Notes under the pieces: generated by a model
Databases searched by the model: none
The model's input: the letters and a program-made list of their open reading frames with translations, nothing else
Told to the model about the DNA's origin: nothing
Translations under genes and position numbers: made by a program
In this document: piece after piece, positions 15,977-24,824 of the stretch
Layout: each line of letters opens with the position of its first letter
Numbering within the stretch: position 1 is the first letter of the stretch
IMG/VR virus record: IMGVR_UViG_3300042465_005234
Span: 1 to 40,295 of that record
Strand: one strand, 5' to 3'
Origin: a virus
Length of the DNA stretch: 40,295 nucleotides

Positions 15977-18177
15977 TGGCACTCTGGGATTTAAAAGTCG
16001 AACTTGATTGTCCAGAACCACGTCCATTGAAAGGACGCCTTGTTGTATCTGCTGACGGCACAACGTGGGACATGGCTAACAGTAGCAACGTGTGGGCTGA
16101 CCCTGTAACAGGTACGGCTATGTTGATGCCAAACCCTGTTAATGCGGCATGGACAACAACTTACACCGGAGATTACGCTAGATATTCCATTTCTGATTAT
16201 TCATTTATAACACCTCTTAACTGGGAGCAAATGCAAATCAAAGCGCCCGGTGATTATTACTTACAGAGTTTAGGTCTTACTGAAACTGTAATGACTACAT
16301 TGCCTGTGGTTGCAAACCAAGCAATGTATTTAAGTCTTTACGTACCGGGTCTAAAGGATGTCAATGAAGACATTATTCTCAAGTGTGCTTGGCGAGTATC
16401 AGACGCGAACCAAGTAGAGGTGTGGTTAACCGGCAACGGGACTTGTGTCATACGTAAAAACGGTGTGCAGGTTGGAAAGTATGAAGCAGGTAATAAAAAT
16501 ATTGCACCGGGCGGGTTCACATGGAAACCAAGTAGTACAAAAAACACTTGGATAACATTGATGCTTATACCGTGTAGGCAAAGAGAACTACTTGTCATTA
16601 GTGACTTTGGCGTTAACTTTAACCACGTGTTTACTGACTTACCAATTGGTGTTTCAAACGTTATTACTCCCGCAACTAACTTCTATTGGACAGTCCCGGG
16701 TAGACAAGCGACCGTACAACTTGCAAAAATAAAATACGCTACAAGCGGATATGTTCTTAGCCCAACAAAAGAATTTAGATATCCACCTCCGGTTGGTGCA
16801 ACTTTTGGTGTAACTAGTGCTTACGACATTATAGGCACTGGTGTTGCTACTATGACATCTGCCATTGTGCTTCCTAACGGAAATCCTTACACACCTAATG
16901 GTGTGATTGACCAAGTTAGAATGAAGATTAACTTTGCAGGTACTGGAACCGGGACTTGGGGTCTTTATGAAGTTGACATGGTTTACCAACCAGTTGCAGG
17001 TTCAACGAGTAATAGTCCTGTAGATATAACGAGTGCAGTCACGAGTCTTAACCTGCAAGTCGATGAAAACGGGCGCGCAAGTTGTTCTTTTTCAGCATAT
17101 AGAAAACGCTTACAAGACCTAGGTGTACAACAACCGCAGATTACTAGTGACCGTCCAATGCGTATTGCTATTAATACTGCATCGTCTGGTGCGCCTGTAT
17201 GGAAAGATATTTTCAGAGGAACTGCAGGTAGTCCCGGTATTACTTATTGGGGTGGACCAGATGCAAATAAAGATTTTGCACTTCTTGAATACACTGGTAC
17301 TGACCGCAGTGGTGATTTTGACCTTATCTGGATTGTCGAAAGTTTTCCTTATGACGGCTTGACTCCTGATTATGCAATAGATGACTTGGTTACAATCGCT
17401 GGATATGACCCAGCCGATGTTGAAACAGATACTTTCACTTTGTTGTTGCCATACACAAAAAACATCTCGCGTGGCGAATATTCGTTAGCGCCTGACTACG
17501 GAGATACTGTTGGTAGTTATCTAGACAAGATTAAGAATGACTACTACCCAAACTGGTTGACAGGTTGGTTTCCGACGTTGACCGGTTACAAGTATGTATG
17601 GCGTAATCCGGCATCTACGACAACTTCAGTAATGACTTTGTGGCAAACGACTGCAGGCGCTATTACAGGTGGTATTCCACAAGCGTTGGCACCAAGTAGA
17701 GTTATACGTGCAATGAGAGCGCATTGGGAAACGTCAGAAGCAACGCAAGTGCAAGTTATAGGTCTTGACCCTACGGCAGGTGTTTACTTGTATCAACAGT
17801 ATGTTGATGATGCGGCTGAGTTGCCATCGACTCCTCCTGCATCTAGACCTGCTAACTGGCGTGGTCGACCTGTTCCTTATCAGTTTCGCGACCCTGCTTT
17901 GACTACGCAGGAAGCAGTAGACAGAGCCGCACTTGTTTTGTATGACCGTATTGTTCCGGGTCGTGCAATGATTGAGTTTGAAGCAGATTTTTTGGTTCTT
18001 GTTTCTAGTAATAGACCTATATGGCTAAACGATATAGTGCAAATTATGGAACCAGACGGAACTACAGTTAAGGGTCTTTATCGCATTCTCTCAATACCTG
18101 AAATACGATTTGAGTTTGAATCTAGTACAGTAAAAATAAGACGCGGTAAATACACCGCACAACTACTGCCAAGTTAA
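15976..18177 (+). CDS. Minor tail / tail tip protein, 733 aa
   Basis: It follows the tape measure, where distal tail and tail hub proteins normally lie. The N-terminal half is beta-rich with a LamG-like look (WITLMLIPCRQRELLVISDFG, NVITPATNFYWTVPGRQ). The second half from about residue 340 (VDITSAVTSLNLQVDENGRASCSF through FEFESSTVKIRRGKYTAQLLPS) has the pattern of hub proteins that build the tail tip, with PIWLNDIVQIMEPDGTTVKG near the end. I infer a fused Dit/Tal-like role from order and size; no peptidase motif is seen. Confidence 0.62.
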   Translation: MALWDLKVELDCPEPRPLKGRLVVSADGTTWDMANSSNVWADPVTGTAMLMPNPVNAAWTTTYTGDYARYSISDYSFITPLNWEQMQIKAPGDYYLQSLGLTETVMTTLPVVANQAMYLSLYVPGLKDVNEDIILKCAWRVSDANQVEVWLTGNGTCVIRKNGVQVGKYEAGNKNIAPGGFTWKPSSTKNTWITLMLIPCRQRELLVISDFGVNFNHVFTDLPIGVSNVITPATNFYWTVPGRQATVQLAKIKYATSGYVLSPTKEFRYPPPVGATFGVTSAYDIIGTGVATMTSAIVLPNGNPYTPNGVIDQVRMKINFAGTGTGTWGLYEVDMVYQPVAGSTSNSPVDITSAVTSLNLQVDENGRASCSFSAYRKRLQDLGVQQPQITSDRPMRIAINTASSGAPVWKDIFRGTAGSPGITYWGGPDANKDFALLEYTGTDRSGDFDLIWIVESFPYDGLTPDYAIDDLVTIAGYDPADVETDTFTLLLPYTKNISRGEYSLAPDYGDTVGSYLDKIKNDYYPNWLTGWFPTLTGYKYVWRNPASTTTSVMTLWQTTAGAITGGIPQALAPSRVIRAMRAHWETSEATQVQVIGLDPTAGVYLYQQYVDDAAELPSTPPASRPANWRGRPVPYQFRDPALTTQEAVDRAALVLYDRIVPGRAMIEFEADFLVLVSSNRPIWLNDIVQIMEPDGTTVKGLYRILSIPEIRFEFESSTVKIRRGKYTAQLLPS

Positions 18178-21125
18178 TGCCATACCTACAAACATCAAGA
18201 CCATCTACTTTGTCGATGAGTCACACACAAAACATTAGAAACAGAATATGGAAACCGTTTTTTCCTATACCCCCTGAAGCAGAAATTAACTTTTGCCAAA
18301 CACCATTTACTTTTGGTGGTCATGTTGGGTTTTCAGGTTCTGTGTCATTTTCTGCTATTGGGACATCGTCCGGTCCCGGTGCCCCGACTTGGTCTTACAC
18401 TGTAACTGCTACAGTTGTAGTCAATAATGGACACGGAAATACTGCGTCAAGTAACATTATTGTAGGCAGTGGAACGTTATCATCAAGCGTAAACTATTAC
18501 GATTACGCGATAGATATTACCGGTGATTTTTTTGCACAGGTAGCAACAGATGTTCTTTGGGACATAACTGAAGCGCCTTATAGTTCAACTACTGCACCTG
18601 CTGTTTTTCCTCCAATAACAAGTTATCGTTGGTATGAGATGTCTACATTGAGTGCAACAGCATCATGTAGTCTGAGTGTCAATGGCACAACTGTAACTGC
18701 TACTGGTGTTGTTAGTAGTTCAGTGCCAGTTGATTACACAGCCGTGCTAAGCGCATCTGGTTCTATCACAGGACCAAATGGAGCGACGCACGGTTTTGGT
18801 GTATCACTTGTTAAAGTCAATACTAGAGATGTCCACGCGGAAGCATATACACATACTTTTTACAGTCAAAACGCTACACAGTGGGGTTACTCACTTATTG
18901 CTATAAGTAGCACTGCGTTTTACACATCGTCTGCTGGTGCAATAACAACATCTGCAACTTTAGATAGAAGCATAAATATTGCTGGTCGCATACGCGCATG
19001 GAACGGTGCATACCCAGATGGAACCCCTAATCTAAATGTAATTATAAATGGGTTTGATGCATCTACTAGAACAGTAACGCTAAGTAGCGGGTCATGGTCT
19101 GGGAGTGACAACTTTGTAAAATACAGTATTTCTACTACATTGACGCAAGTTGCGCTTGGTCCTAATACGCAAACATCTGCTTTAAACGATGTACCTTTAT
19201 GGGTTTCAGCGGAAATCCAAAGTTCAACGCTGTTGTCTAACGGTGATGATTATCTTGCTACTCGTTTGTTGTTTAGGGGTTGGCGTTTTAATGGTGTTAA
19301 TCAAGTTTATACAACTTCATTACCTGTAACTTGCAGTGGCGTCAATGTCACATTTTCACCATTTTTAGCGATGAGTAGTTATAGGTTTTTCACTATTAAC
19401 TTGAGGGCGTTAACTACTCCGCCTGTGTATGGTCAGTTAGAAATATTGGATTACCATGGCAACGTAAAACTGTGGAATGTGGCTGCAAACAGCACTACTA
19501 CAAATACCCAAAATACAATAGATTTATGTTCACCCGGAAGCACAGGAGGTGGTCCATTACCAACAAGTGATGGCAAAGACAATCCTTATCCGCGAGTCAA
19601 TACCACTAACTCTAGTAATGCAGGTAGTGAATCTGTTGATTCAGCATATTGGGGTGTAACTAGCGCACAACGTATTCGAGTTATTGGTTCACTAACAATG
19701 CTCGATGGTAACTTGTCTAATATAACTACTGATAACACTTTCGTTTTTAGCGGTCGTGAATACTCAAATGAAAGAATCACTCCTGCAGTTGTGTCTGAAA
19801 GTGGAACGACTACTAACTATTACAGTCGGAGATTTTGGCAACTTGATAATGACGGCAGGACAGAAGAAGAATCTGATGTTTGGTGGCAACGCACCGTAGG
19901 CGGGTCAACTGGTGTTACGTCTTACAGTGTTCAGTTACTTACTATTACTGATTTTAAAAATCAGGTTACAGCAGTTGATTCAGGAATAACAAGACATCCC
20001 GGATATACATGCACCGTTTCAGTACCTTACCCAGCCGGTGCTACATGTAGCGTTAGTCGCCCACCGTTACGAGATTGTTACTTAAATGGTGTTACTGGTT
20101 ATGCATCATGGTTGTACGGAGGGGGCATCCTTGTTACTCCTGCTTCTCCTTCAGGTAGTACATTCACCTACGGACATCAAGTTGCTAATGGAACCATTGT
20201 TGCTCAAACATTATTTGACAAAATAAATGGAGATTTCATACCTGACTTATTCGACCCATTTGACATTAATGGTGGCATAGATGGCGCACTAAACATGGCA
20301 AGTGGAGCGACTCTTCGTGGTATTGCTCATGGATTTAGTTTACTGCCGACTGGAGGAGTGTCTTCATCTGCTACAGTTGACTTACTGCTAAGTAGTGATA
20401 ACTCGAACAGAGGTACTGATTCAACGCCTGACACCTATGGACGTTATTACACAGACGCACCGTGGGGTCTTGGCGAATCGGCACACAAGATAAGGGAAGT
20501 CACTACAGAAATCCCACTACTACCACTACATACATCTAAACGTAGTAAAGGTGTATTTCGTGTTTTGAGTCCATTGGGAACGTGTCCAAGTATTGACACC
20601 GCACCTAATCAACGTCTTTGTTATGCTGACATTGATGGTTCGTATGTTAGATTACACTTTGCTGGTGGACACGATGGTACGTCTTTTAACAATGTTGTAA
20701 CTGGTATTAATAGTGCTGAGTGTGTACAGATTAGGTATTCAACTACTGACAGTGATGGGCGCCTTTGGATACTATGCGAAATAACAGGAACTGGTTCGTT
20801 TGAACTGTACTGGACAGAAGATGAAGGAGCAAATGTAACATTGGCAACAACTGTATCGGCAACAGGAACAAATGGATGTATGGGTATTAGTCCTCAAGGC
20901 AAGATGATTATCGCTTGGGTTGATACTAGTGCAAACATCAAGCGAGTCGTTTATGACCCGCAGATGAACGTTGTACGCGCCGCTAGCGTCATTGTGGCAT
21001 CAGGCGTTGCGTCTGACTGTACAAGTATCACTTGGCGTTTAGGTGTTTGGTATCTCTTGTATCGCACTGCAACAACAGGCATCACTATTATAAAGTCGGA
21101 GGATGATGGTAAGACATGGACATAA
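18177..21125 (+). CDS. Large tail tip or receptor-binding protein, 982 aa
   Basis: The last and largest tail gene, rich in Ser, Thr and Gly. The central part carries beta-rich domains with SGSVSFSAIGTSSGPGAPTW-type strands. Residues from about 800 onward look like a propeller of the BNR/Asp-box kind: YWTEDEGANVTL, then IIAWVDTSANIKRVVYDP, and the final SEDDGKTWT, which is a clear Asp-box (SxDxGxTW). Asp-box propellers occur in sialidase-like and other sugar-binding proteins, so a role in surface recognition is likely. The last 10 bases overlap the endolysin gene. Confidence 0.62.
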   Translation: MPYLQTSRPSTLSMSHTQNIRNRIWKPFFPIPPEAEINFCQTPFTFGGHVGFSGSVSFSAIGTSSGPGAPTWSYTVTATVVVNNGHGNTASSNIIVGSGTLSSSVNYYDYAIDITGDFFAQVATDVLWDITEAPYSSTTAPAVFPPITSYRWYEMSTLSATASCSLSVNGTTVTATGVVSSSVPVDYTAVLSASGSITGPNGATHGFGVSLVKVNTRDVHAEAYTHTFYSQNATQWGYSLIAISSTAFYTSSAGAITTSATLDRSINIAGRIRAWNGAYPDGTPNLNVIINGFDASTRTVTLSSGSWSGSDNFVKYSISTTLTQVALGPNTQTSALNDVPLWVSAEIQSSTLLSNGDDYLATRLLFRGWRFNGVNQVYTTSLPVTCSGVNVTFSPFLAMSSYRFFTINLRALTTPPVYGQLEILDYHGNVKLWNVAANSTTTNTQNTIDLCSPGSTGGGPLPTSDGKDNPYPRVNTTNSSNAGSESVDSAYWGVTSAQRIRVIGSLTMLDGNLSNITTDNTFVFSGREYSNERITPAVVSESGTTTNYYSRRFWQLDNDGRTEEESDVWWQRTVGGSTGVTSYSVQLLTITDFKNQVTAVDSGITRHPGYTCTVSVPYPAGATCSVSRPPLRDCYLNGVTGYASWLYGGGILVTPASPSGSTFTYGHQVANGTIVAQTLFDKINGDFIPDLFDPFDINGGIDGALNMASGATLRGIAHGFSLLPTGGVSSSATVDLLLSSDNSNRGTDSTPDTYGRYYTDAPWGLGESAHKIREVTTEIPLLPLHTSKRSKGVFRVLSPLGTCPSIDTAPNQRLCYADIDGSYVRLHFAGGHDGTSFNNVVTGINSAECVQIRYSTTDSDGRLWILCEITGTGSFELYWTEDEGANVTLATTVSATGTNGCMGISPQGKMIIAWVDTSANIKRVVYDPQMNVVRAASVIVASGVASDCTSITWRLGVWYLLYRTATTGITIIKSEDDGKTWT

Positions 21126-21655
21126 AACGCAGTATTGCTATTATGGCGGCTCAAGATGCATTGGCAAACGTAGGCGTAACTGAAGTCGGAGGAAACAACA
21201 AAGGTCCTGCAGTCAAGAAGTATTTAGAATCTTGCGGATTGACTGAAGGTTATCCTTGGTGTGCCGCGTTTTTGGTTTATAGATACAAGCGTGCGGCTCA
21301 TAAACTAGGATTACCTATTACTGAATCATGGCCTCGTAGCGCTTATTGCCCAGATTACAGTCGATGGGCAAAAGCCAATGGGTTGTGGATTCCTTACCTA
21401 ACTGCAAGTTTAACGCCGACTGAAGTCAGAGTAGGAGACATGGCATTATTCTACTTTAGGCAACTTAATAGAATTGCACACTGCGGGATTGTAGTCGAAG
21501 TACATCCGTGGGGAGTAACTACAGTTGAAGGTAATACCAACCCGACCCCAACAAACTCTACCGAAGTAGAGCGTGAAGGGGACGTAGTTGCTACAAAGTC
21601 GCGCCGTTGGAATGAGTTGGGCTTGTATGGTGGATTTGCTAAGATAAACTTTTAG
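21116..21655 (+). CDS. CHAP-domain endolysin
   Basis: A 179-aa peptidoglycan amidohydrolase/endopeptidase that lyses the host wall. Catalytic residues of the CHAP (cysteine-histidine) fold are visible: Cys49 in EGYPWCAAF, His122 in RIAHCGIVVEV and the Glu138/Asn140 pair in TTVEGNTNP. GVTEVGGNNKGPAVKKYLES at the N-terminus is typical of the family. No separate cell-wall binding domain, signal peptide or membrane anchor is present, so export would need a holin (candidate at 6912). It overlaps the tail gene by 10 bases and converges on the dUTPase gene with a 4-base stop overlap. Confidence 0.85.
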   Translation: MDIKRSIAIMAAQDALANVGVTEVGGNNKGPAVKKYLESCGLTEGYPWCAAFLVYRYKRAAHKLGLPITESWPRSAYCPDYSRWAKANGLWIPYLTASLTPTEVRVGDMALFYFRQLNRIAHCGIVVEVHPWGVTTVEGNTNPTPTNSTEVEREGDVVATKSRRWNELGLYGGFAKINF

Positions 21656-22056
21656 CCTGTGCTACCAAACCCGCCATTTCGTGTTTTAGTCCCGCTTTTT
21701 GCTTCGTGCTTTATAACTAAGATTTGAGCAATGCGGTCACCTTCAGTGATTGCTTGCGGGACTTTGCTAATGTTATGCAAGATGATGTGTATTTCATCTT
21801 TAAAGTCAGCATCAATAACGCCGGGTGCGTTTAAAACTATTAAACCTTTATTGAGAGCGATGCCGCTCCGGCTAGTAACAATGCCAACCATATTGTTTGG
21901 AATGCTTAGTTCGACACCGGTTGGAACAATCACTGTTTCATGTGCTGGAACTAGTAATGTCCTAGTTGTCTTTAGGTCATATCCAGCACTGCCAATCGTT
22001 GCTACTTCAGGAAGATACGATTCATCATCTGTACCTTTTAGTTTGAAAAAACTCAT
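21652..22056 (-). CDS. dut: dUTP diphosphatase (dUTPase)
   Basis: A trimeric dUTPase of 134 aa that turns dUTP into dUMP, limiting uracil in phage DNA. All motifs are present: GSAGYDL (motif 1), SRSGIALNKGL (2), NAPGVIDADFKDE with the catalytic Asp (3), GDRIAQILV (4) and the C-terminal RNGGFGSTG arm (5). The start is ATG 22056 with GAGAGG upstream; in-frame sequence further upstream belongs to the preceding small gene's region. It is the last gene of the leftward recombination operon. Its stop overlaps the endolysin stop tail to tail and no terminator is seen. Confidence 0.93.
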   Translation of the reverse strand: MSFFKLKGTDDESYLPEVATIGSAGYDLKTTRTLLVPAHETVIVPTGVELSIPNNMVGIVTSRSGIALNKGLIVLNAPGVIDADFKDEIHIILHNISKVPQAITEGDRIAQILVIKHEAKSGTKTRNGGFGSTG

Positions 22057-22078
22057 ATTTTTACCTCTCAAAACAATT

Positions 22079-22258
22079 CTACCTACTGCACTTAGCGCGT
22101 AAACGCTTCTTGCGTGATTTTGCTTTACGTGTTGCTTTTGCATTGATTAATGCATAATGACGCATCTTTTTATAAAGGTCTTTACGTATGACCCAGTGAC
22201 TGCTTTCCGCATACGTTGGCAGTTTACTAATATGTTCTTGTAGTTGTTGGAGAAGCAT
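22079..22258 (-). CDS. Small basic protein, 59 aa
   Basis: Starts at ATG 22258, sharing one base with the TAA of the upstream gene (TAATG), with GGAGG five bases before it. Residues 20-59 are very basic (KATRKAKSRKKRLRAK near the end), suggesting nucleic acid binding. The first half includes QQLQEHISKLPTY. No family was recognised. Tight coupling between the Gam-like gene and dUTPase supports it as real. Confidence 0.68.
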   Translation of the reverse strand: MLLQQLQEHISKLPTYAESSHWVIRKDLYKKMRHYALINAKATRKAKSRKKRLRAKCSR

Positions 22259-22803
22259 TATCCTCCAGCCTTCAACGTAGCAACTTCACGTTCAGGTATT
22301 ACTTCAAACATATCGTTTTGTTTTGCTTCTGGTGGTAACTGACTCACTAAGATGCTTTTTGTTACCTTGACTGCATCAGGTGCATAGTTTTCCAGCCATG
22401 CTATTGCTTGGTCAGACAGTCCTTCTTTGACTTTAACCGTTTCTTTTACTTTCCTCCATGACCAAGACCCGTACGGACATATCCACGTTTTCTTTTTTAG
22501 GATTCCATCTTTGTCACGTGGAAGTTGACCTTTAGCCCACTCCGCAAGTTGTGTCTTGTACTTGAGTTGTAACCAGTCGACCTTTGATTGTTTTTGCTTG
22601 ACCATGCGCTCGCAGTTTGCAACAACTGCATTCATCTGCGCTTGAGTTGCATCAACTTCAGTTTGTGCTTCTAAAAACAATCGCATTACGACGTATGCTT
22701 TTTCTTCAGAATCAACAGGTCCTTCAAACCAGTTCTTTACGGGACCAGCATACTCGCCTGTCTCTTCGTCGTAGTAACTCCCGGCAATCTCAATCAGATT
22801 CAT
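22258..22803 (-). CDS. Gam-like host-nuclease inhibitor protein
   Basis: A 181-aa protein with the layout of the phage Mu Gam family: a long helical first half (residues 30-90, AYVVMRLFLEAQTEVDATQA) and then a conserved core with LAEWAKGQLP, KKKTWICPYGSWSWRK, EGLSDQAIAWLENYAPDAVK and a closing ILVSQLP. Mu Gam binds DNA ends and blocks exonucleases such as RecBCD, which fits its place two genes after the ERF annealing protein. The start is ATG 22803 with AAAGGAG upstream, overlapping the previous gene by 14 bases. Confidence 0.72.
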   Translation of the reverse strand: MNLIEIAGSYYDEETGEYAGPVKNWFEGPVDSEEKAYVVMRLFLEAQTEVDATQAQMNAVVANCERMVKQKQSKVDWLQLKYKTQLAEWAKGQLPRDKDGILKKKTWICPYGSWSWRKVKETVKVKEGLSDQAIAWLENYAPDAVKVTKSILVSQLPPEAKQNDMFEVIPEREVATLKAGG

Positions 22804-23020
22804 CTTTTCTCCTTTTACTCACAAGGTAACCTTCATCTACCCATGTGTTTGAATACAATAGCATTGTCAGCACTAATGCCAACTCTACATCTGCGCCACG
22901 CACAGCAATGCCCTTGTGCGTCCCTACAAGGAGGAAAGACGGGTGTATGTCAGGGTTACTGACTATTCCCCCATTACGCAGTATTTCAAGCGCAGAACGC
23001 CCAGTCAACTTATCTACCAT
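22790..23020 (-). CDS. Hypothetical protein, 76 aa
   Basis: Not recognised. A small protein with LTGRSALEILRNGGIVSNPD and a mid-length hydrophobic stretch (VELALVLTMLLYSNTW) that may be a buried helix. It overlaps both neighbours (11 bases with ERF, 14 with the Gam-like gene), so it is co-translated in the recombination operon and may assist it. Confidence 0.68.
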   Translation of the reverse strand: MVDKLTGRSALEILRNGGIVSNPDIHPSFLLVGTHKGIAVRGADVELALVLTMLLYSNTWVDEGYLVSKRRKDESD

Positions 23021-23540
23021 CTAGGAATGGGTCAAGTTCTTCAACGTATGCATTTGCTTTAGGAGTAGTTGCTTGAGGCTGTTGTGGTTTGTTATATGTT
23101 GGTCGTGCTTGTTGATATTGTGGTTTTGCTGGTGCTTGCCCAATACTCCCATTGCCGTCATCGTCTTCGTCTGCGCTAATCGCCAATAACGCTGACGCTG
23201 AATACCTGCGACCGTATGTCAGCGCGCTACCAGTTCCGTGAGCGTCATACTTTGTGAGTGGGATGCTGACCTCGCATTGCAACCACTCACCGGATGTATG
23301 AATCACGCGTGAGTAAACGGTAACCATGTACTTACCATCTACGATGTCACCTTTTGAACCTTGCGTAAGTATCATTCCGTTCTTTGCAAGTATTGGTCGT
23401 ACGGTATCTAAGATGCTGTCAAGTGTAATGTACTTGCTTCTAAATGCTGGATTGTTGCCTTCTTTAGCAACGCCTGTCATTTCAGATTGTGCTTTTACTA
23501 ATGCAGGTGCAACTGCACTGATTGTTTCGCTAGTTATCAT
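23010..23540 (-). CDS. ERF-family single-strand annealing protein
   Basis: A 176-aa recombinase of the ERF superfamily that anneals complementary strands during phage recombination and repair. Key blocks are NPAFRSKYITLDSILDTV and the diagnostic YGRRYSASALLAISADEDDDGN. A Gln/Pro-rich tail (residues 130-165) follows, ending in an acidic ELDPFLDGR tip that resembles SSB-type protein-interaction tips. The start at ATG 23540 has GGGAG eight bases upstream; a GTG at 23555 in frame lies too close to the promoter. It heads the leftward operon transcribed from 23587-23559. Confidence 0.88.
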   Translation of the reverse strand: MITSETISAVAPALVKAQSEMTGVAKEGNNPAFRSKYITLDSILDTVRPILAKNGMILTQGSKGDIVDGKYMVTVYSRVIHTSGEWLQCEVSIPLTKYDAHGTGSALTYGRRYSASALLAISADEDDDGNGSIGQAPAKPQYQQARPTYNKPQQPQATTPKANAYVEELDPFLDGR

Positions 23541-23558
23541 ATTCAACTCCCTCACAAC

Positions 23559-23587
23559 GTTATATCGACCGGCAATATAAAGTGCAA
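23559..23587 (-). promoter_or_regulatory. Leftward promoter overlapped by operator 1
   Basis: On the minus strand: -35 TTGCAC (23587-23582), 17-base spacer, -10 TATAAC (23564-23559). A 23-bp imperfect palindrome at 23559-23581, with arms GTTATATCG and CAATATAAA, covers the spacer and -10. The same arms recur at the two other central promoters. It drives ERF, the Gam-like gene and dUTPase. Confidence 0.8.
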
Positions 23588-23592
23588 GGAAC

Positions 23593-23620
23593 TTGCGAAT
23601 ATATTGTTTTACGATATAAC
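23593..23620 (+). promoter_or_regulatory. Rightward promoter overlapped by operator 2
   Basis: -35 TTGCGA (23593-23598), 16-base spacer, -10 TATAAC (23615-23620). The operator at 23598-23620 has arms AATATATTG and CGATATAAC. The repressor ATG begins 6 bases after the -10 box, so the transcript is predicted to be leaderless. The leftward promoter lies back to back with it. Confidence 0.78.
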
Positions 23621-23626
23621 ACAGGC

Positions 23627-23860
23627 ATGAGAAGAGGTCTTACACAGCAACAGTTGGCGTTGCTTTCGGGTATTACCCAGCCAACAATCGCTCTTTACAT
23701 GACGGGGCAACGCATACCTAAAGATAATAACTTGCGCCGTCTATCGGAAGCACTGGAGATGACTGAAGAAGAATGCATGGTCATGATTATGCGTCGCAAG
23801 CGACAACGTGAGCGTGAGTTAGACGAATCTCTAAAGCAATCAGAAGTAGAGGTTTTTTAG
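23627..23860 (+). CDS. Cro/CI-like XRE-family repressor, 77 aa
   Basis: A small helix-turn-helix regulator: residues 5-50 (LTQQQLALLSGITQPTIALY, then MTGQRIPKDNNLRRLSEALE) match the HTH_3/XRE fold, followed by a charged helical tail. There is no cleavage or dimerisation domain as in lambda CI, so it is Cro-sized. ATG 23627 is chosen because a longer GTG start at 23582 would include the promoter. It sits between divergent promoters carrying matching operators and a third operator lies at 26042-26064. It therefore probably controls both the recombination operon and the SSB-to-terminase operon, including itself. Confidence 0.82.
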   Translation: MRRGLTQQQLALLSGITQPTIALYMTGQRIPKDNNLRRLSEALEMTEEECMVMIMRRKRQRERELDESLKQSEVEVF

Positions 23861-23884
23861 TAAGTGAGGGTTAGGGCAAATAAT

Positions 23885-23995
23885 ATGAATAGTAAAAAAG
23901 AAAAGAATGAAAACATTGCTAATGCAATAAAATCAATTTGCATTTTGTTACTGGTTTTAACTTTTACGTTTGGATTTTCATGTGACACCAAGTGA
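23885..23995 (+). CDS. Small membrane or secreted peptide, 36 aa
   Basis: Begins MNSKKEKNENIANAIKS, then a hydrophobic stretch (ICILLLVLTFTFGF) and ends SCDTK. The layout is a charged N-terminus plus one membrane segment; the Cys resembles a lipoprotein site but the lipobox is poor. An AGGG lies eight bases before the ATG. The stop overlaps the beginning of the sigma factor gene, so it may mainly couple translation. Confidence 0.5.
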   Translation: MNSKKEKNENIANAIKSICILLLVLTFTFGFSCDTK

Positions 23996-24824
23996 TTCTG
24001 AAATAAAAAGAATGATTAGGCAACTCAACAAGCATGACCGAAAACTAACTTCTGAAGAAGAGCAAGTTATTGGGCATGGTTTGAGTCGTCCTGCCTTGCG
24101 TGAGCAATGTAAAGACGTAATGGTTGTCCATAACATCGGATTGACTAAGAAGATTGCTAGTCAGTACGTGCATTTAGGTGCATCTGAAATCGAAGACTTG
24201 GCTTGCTATGGCATACAAGGATTGATGAGGGCGTTAGAAGATTGGGATATGTCTAGAGGGCTAAAGTTCTCAACGTATGCAACATGGTGGGTACGCCAAT
24301 CAGTGCGACGTGCATATGAACTCCACACTCGTCTTATTCGGTTACCGTCACACATAAGTGAAAACTATGGCAAGGTAAGACGCATTTATGACAAACATTG
24401 GGTAGAAACCGGCGAAGCAATGCCAATAGAGGAACTTGCTATTAAAGCAGGTATGCCTCTTGTAGTAGCACAAAATTGTTGGACTGCAATGCAAGTTAGG
24501 CTTGGTAGCCTAGATGCACCACTTGGCATTGATGAAGAAAGTGGAACCCGGTATGCATACTTACCAAGTGAAGATGACACACCAGAAATATCTGTTGTAA
24601 AGGATTCAACGAGTGAGTACATTTTAAAATTAATAAACTCGTTGCCTGATTCTCAAGCAATAGCAGTCGTTAGATTCTTAGGGTTAGACGGCAATGAGCC
24701 ATCTACTCATACACAGACAGGTGCATACTTTGGCGTATCTAGGCAACGAGCGCATCAATGGTTTACCCAAGGCATTGCAACACTGCGACTTACACTTGAA
24801 GAGGAGGAAGTCGTTGAGTCTTGA
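23970..24824 (+). CDS. Phage-encoded sigma70-family RNA polymerase sigma factor
   Basis: A 284-aa RpoD-like sigma factor. Region 2 covers residues 48-116, with the core-binding/melting block LACYGIQGLMRALEDWDMSRG and the -10 reading helix KFSTYATWWVRQSVRRA (99-115), followed by RLIRLPSHI and region 3 (125-190). Region 4 lies near 215-275 with a recognisable HTH (TGAYFGVSRQRAHQWF). It would redirect host RNA polymerase to phage promoters. The start is uncertain: TTG 23970 gives this length, GTG 23982 is also possible, and neither has a strong ribosome site. Its -35-reading region 4 is less conserved than region 2. It follows the repressor on the same strand. Confidence 0.85.
   Translation: MDFHVTPSDSEIKRMIRQLNKHDRKLTSEEEQVIGHGLSRPALREQCKDVMVVHNIGLTKKIASQYVHLGASEIEDLACYGIQGLMRALEDWDMSRGLKFSTYATWWVRQSVRRAYELHTRLIRLPSHISENYGKVRRIYDKHWVETGEAMPIEELAIKAGMPLVVAQNCWTAMQVRLGSLDAPLGIDEESGTRYAYLPSEDDTPEISVVKDSTSEYILKLINSLPDSQAIAVVRFLGLDGNEPSTHTQTGAYFGVSRQRAHQWFTQGIATLRLTLEEEEVVES

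Noticed and set aside
22056-22143. A longer dUTPase starting at 22143
   Set aside because: The added residues overlap the small basic gene in another frame, while ATG 22056 has GAGAGG upstream and gives a normal-length enzyme.
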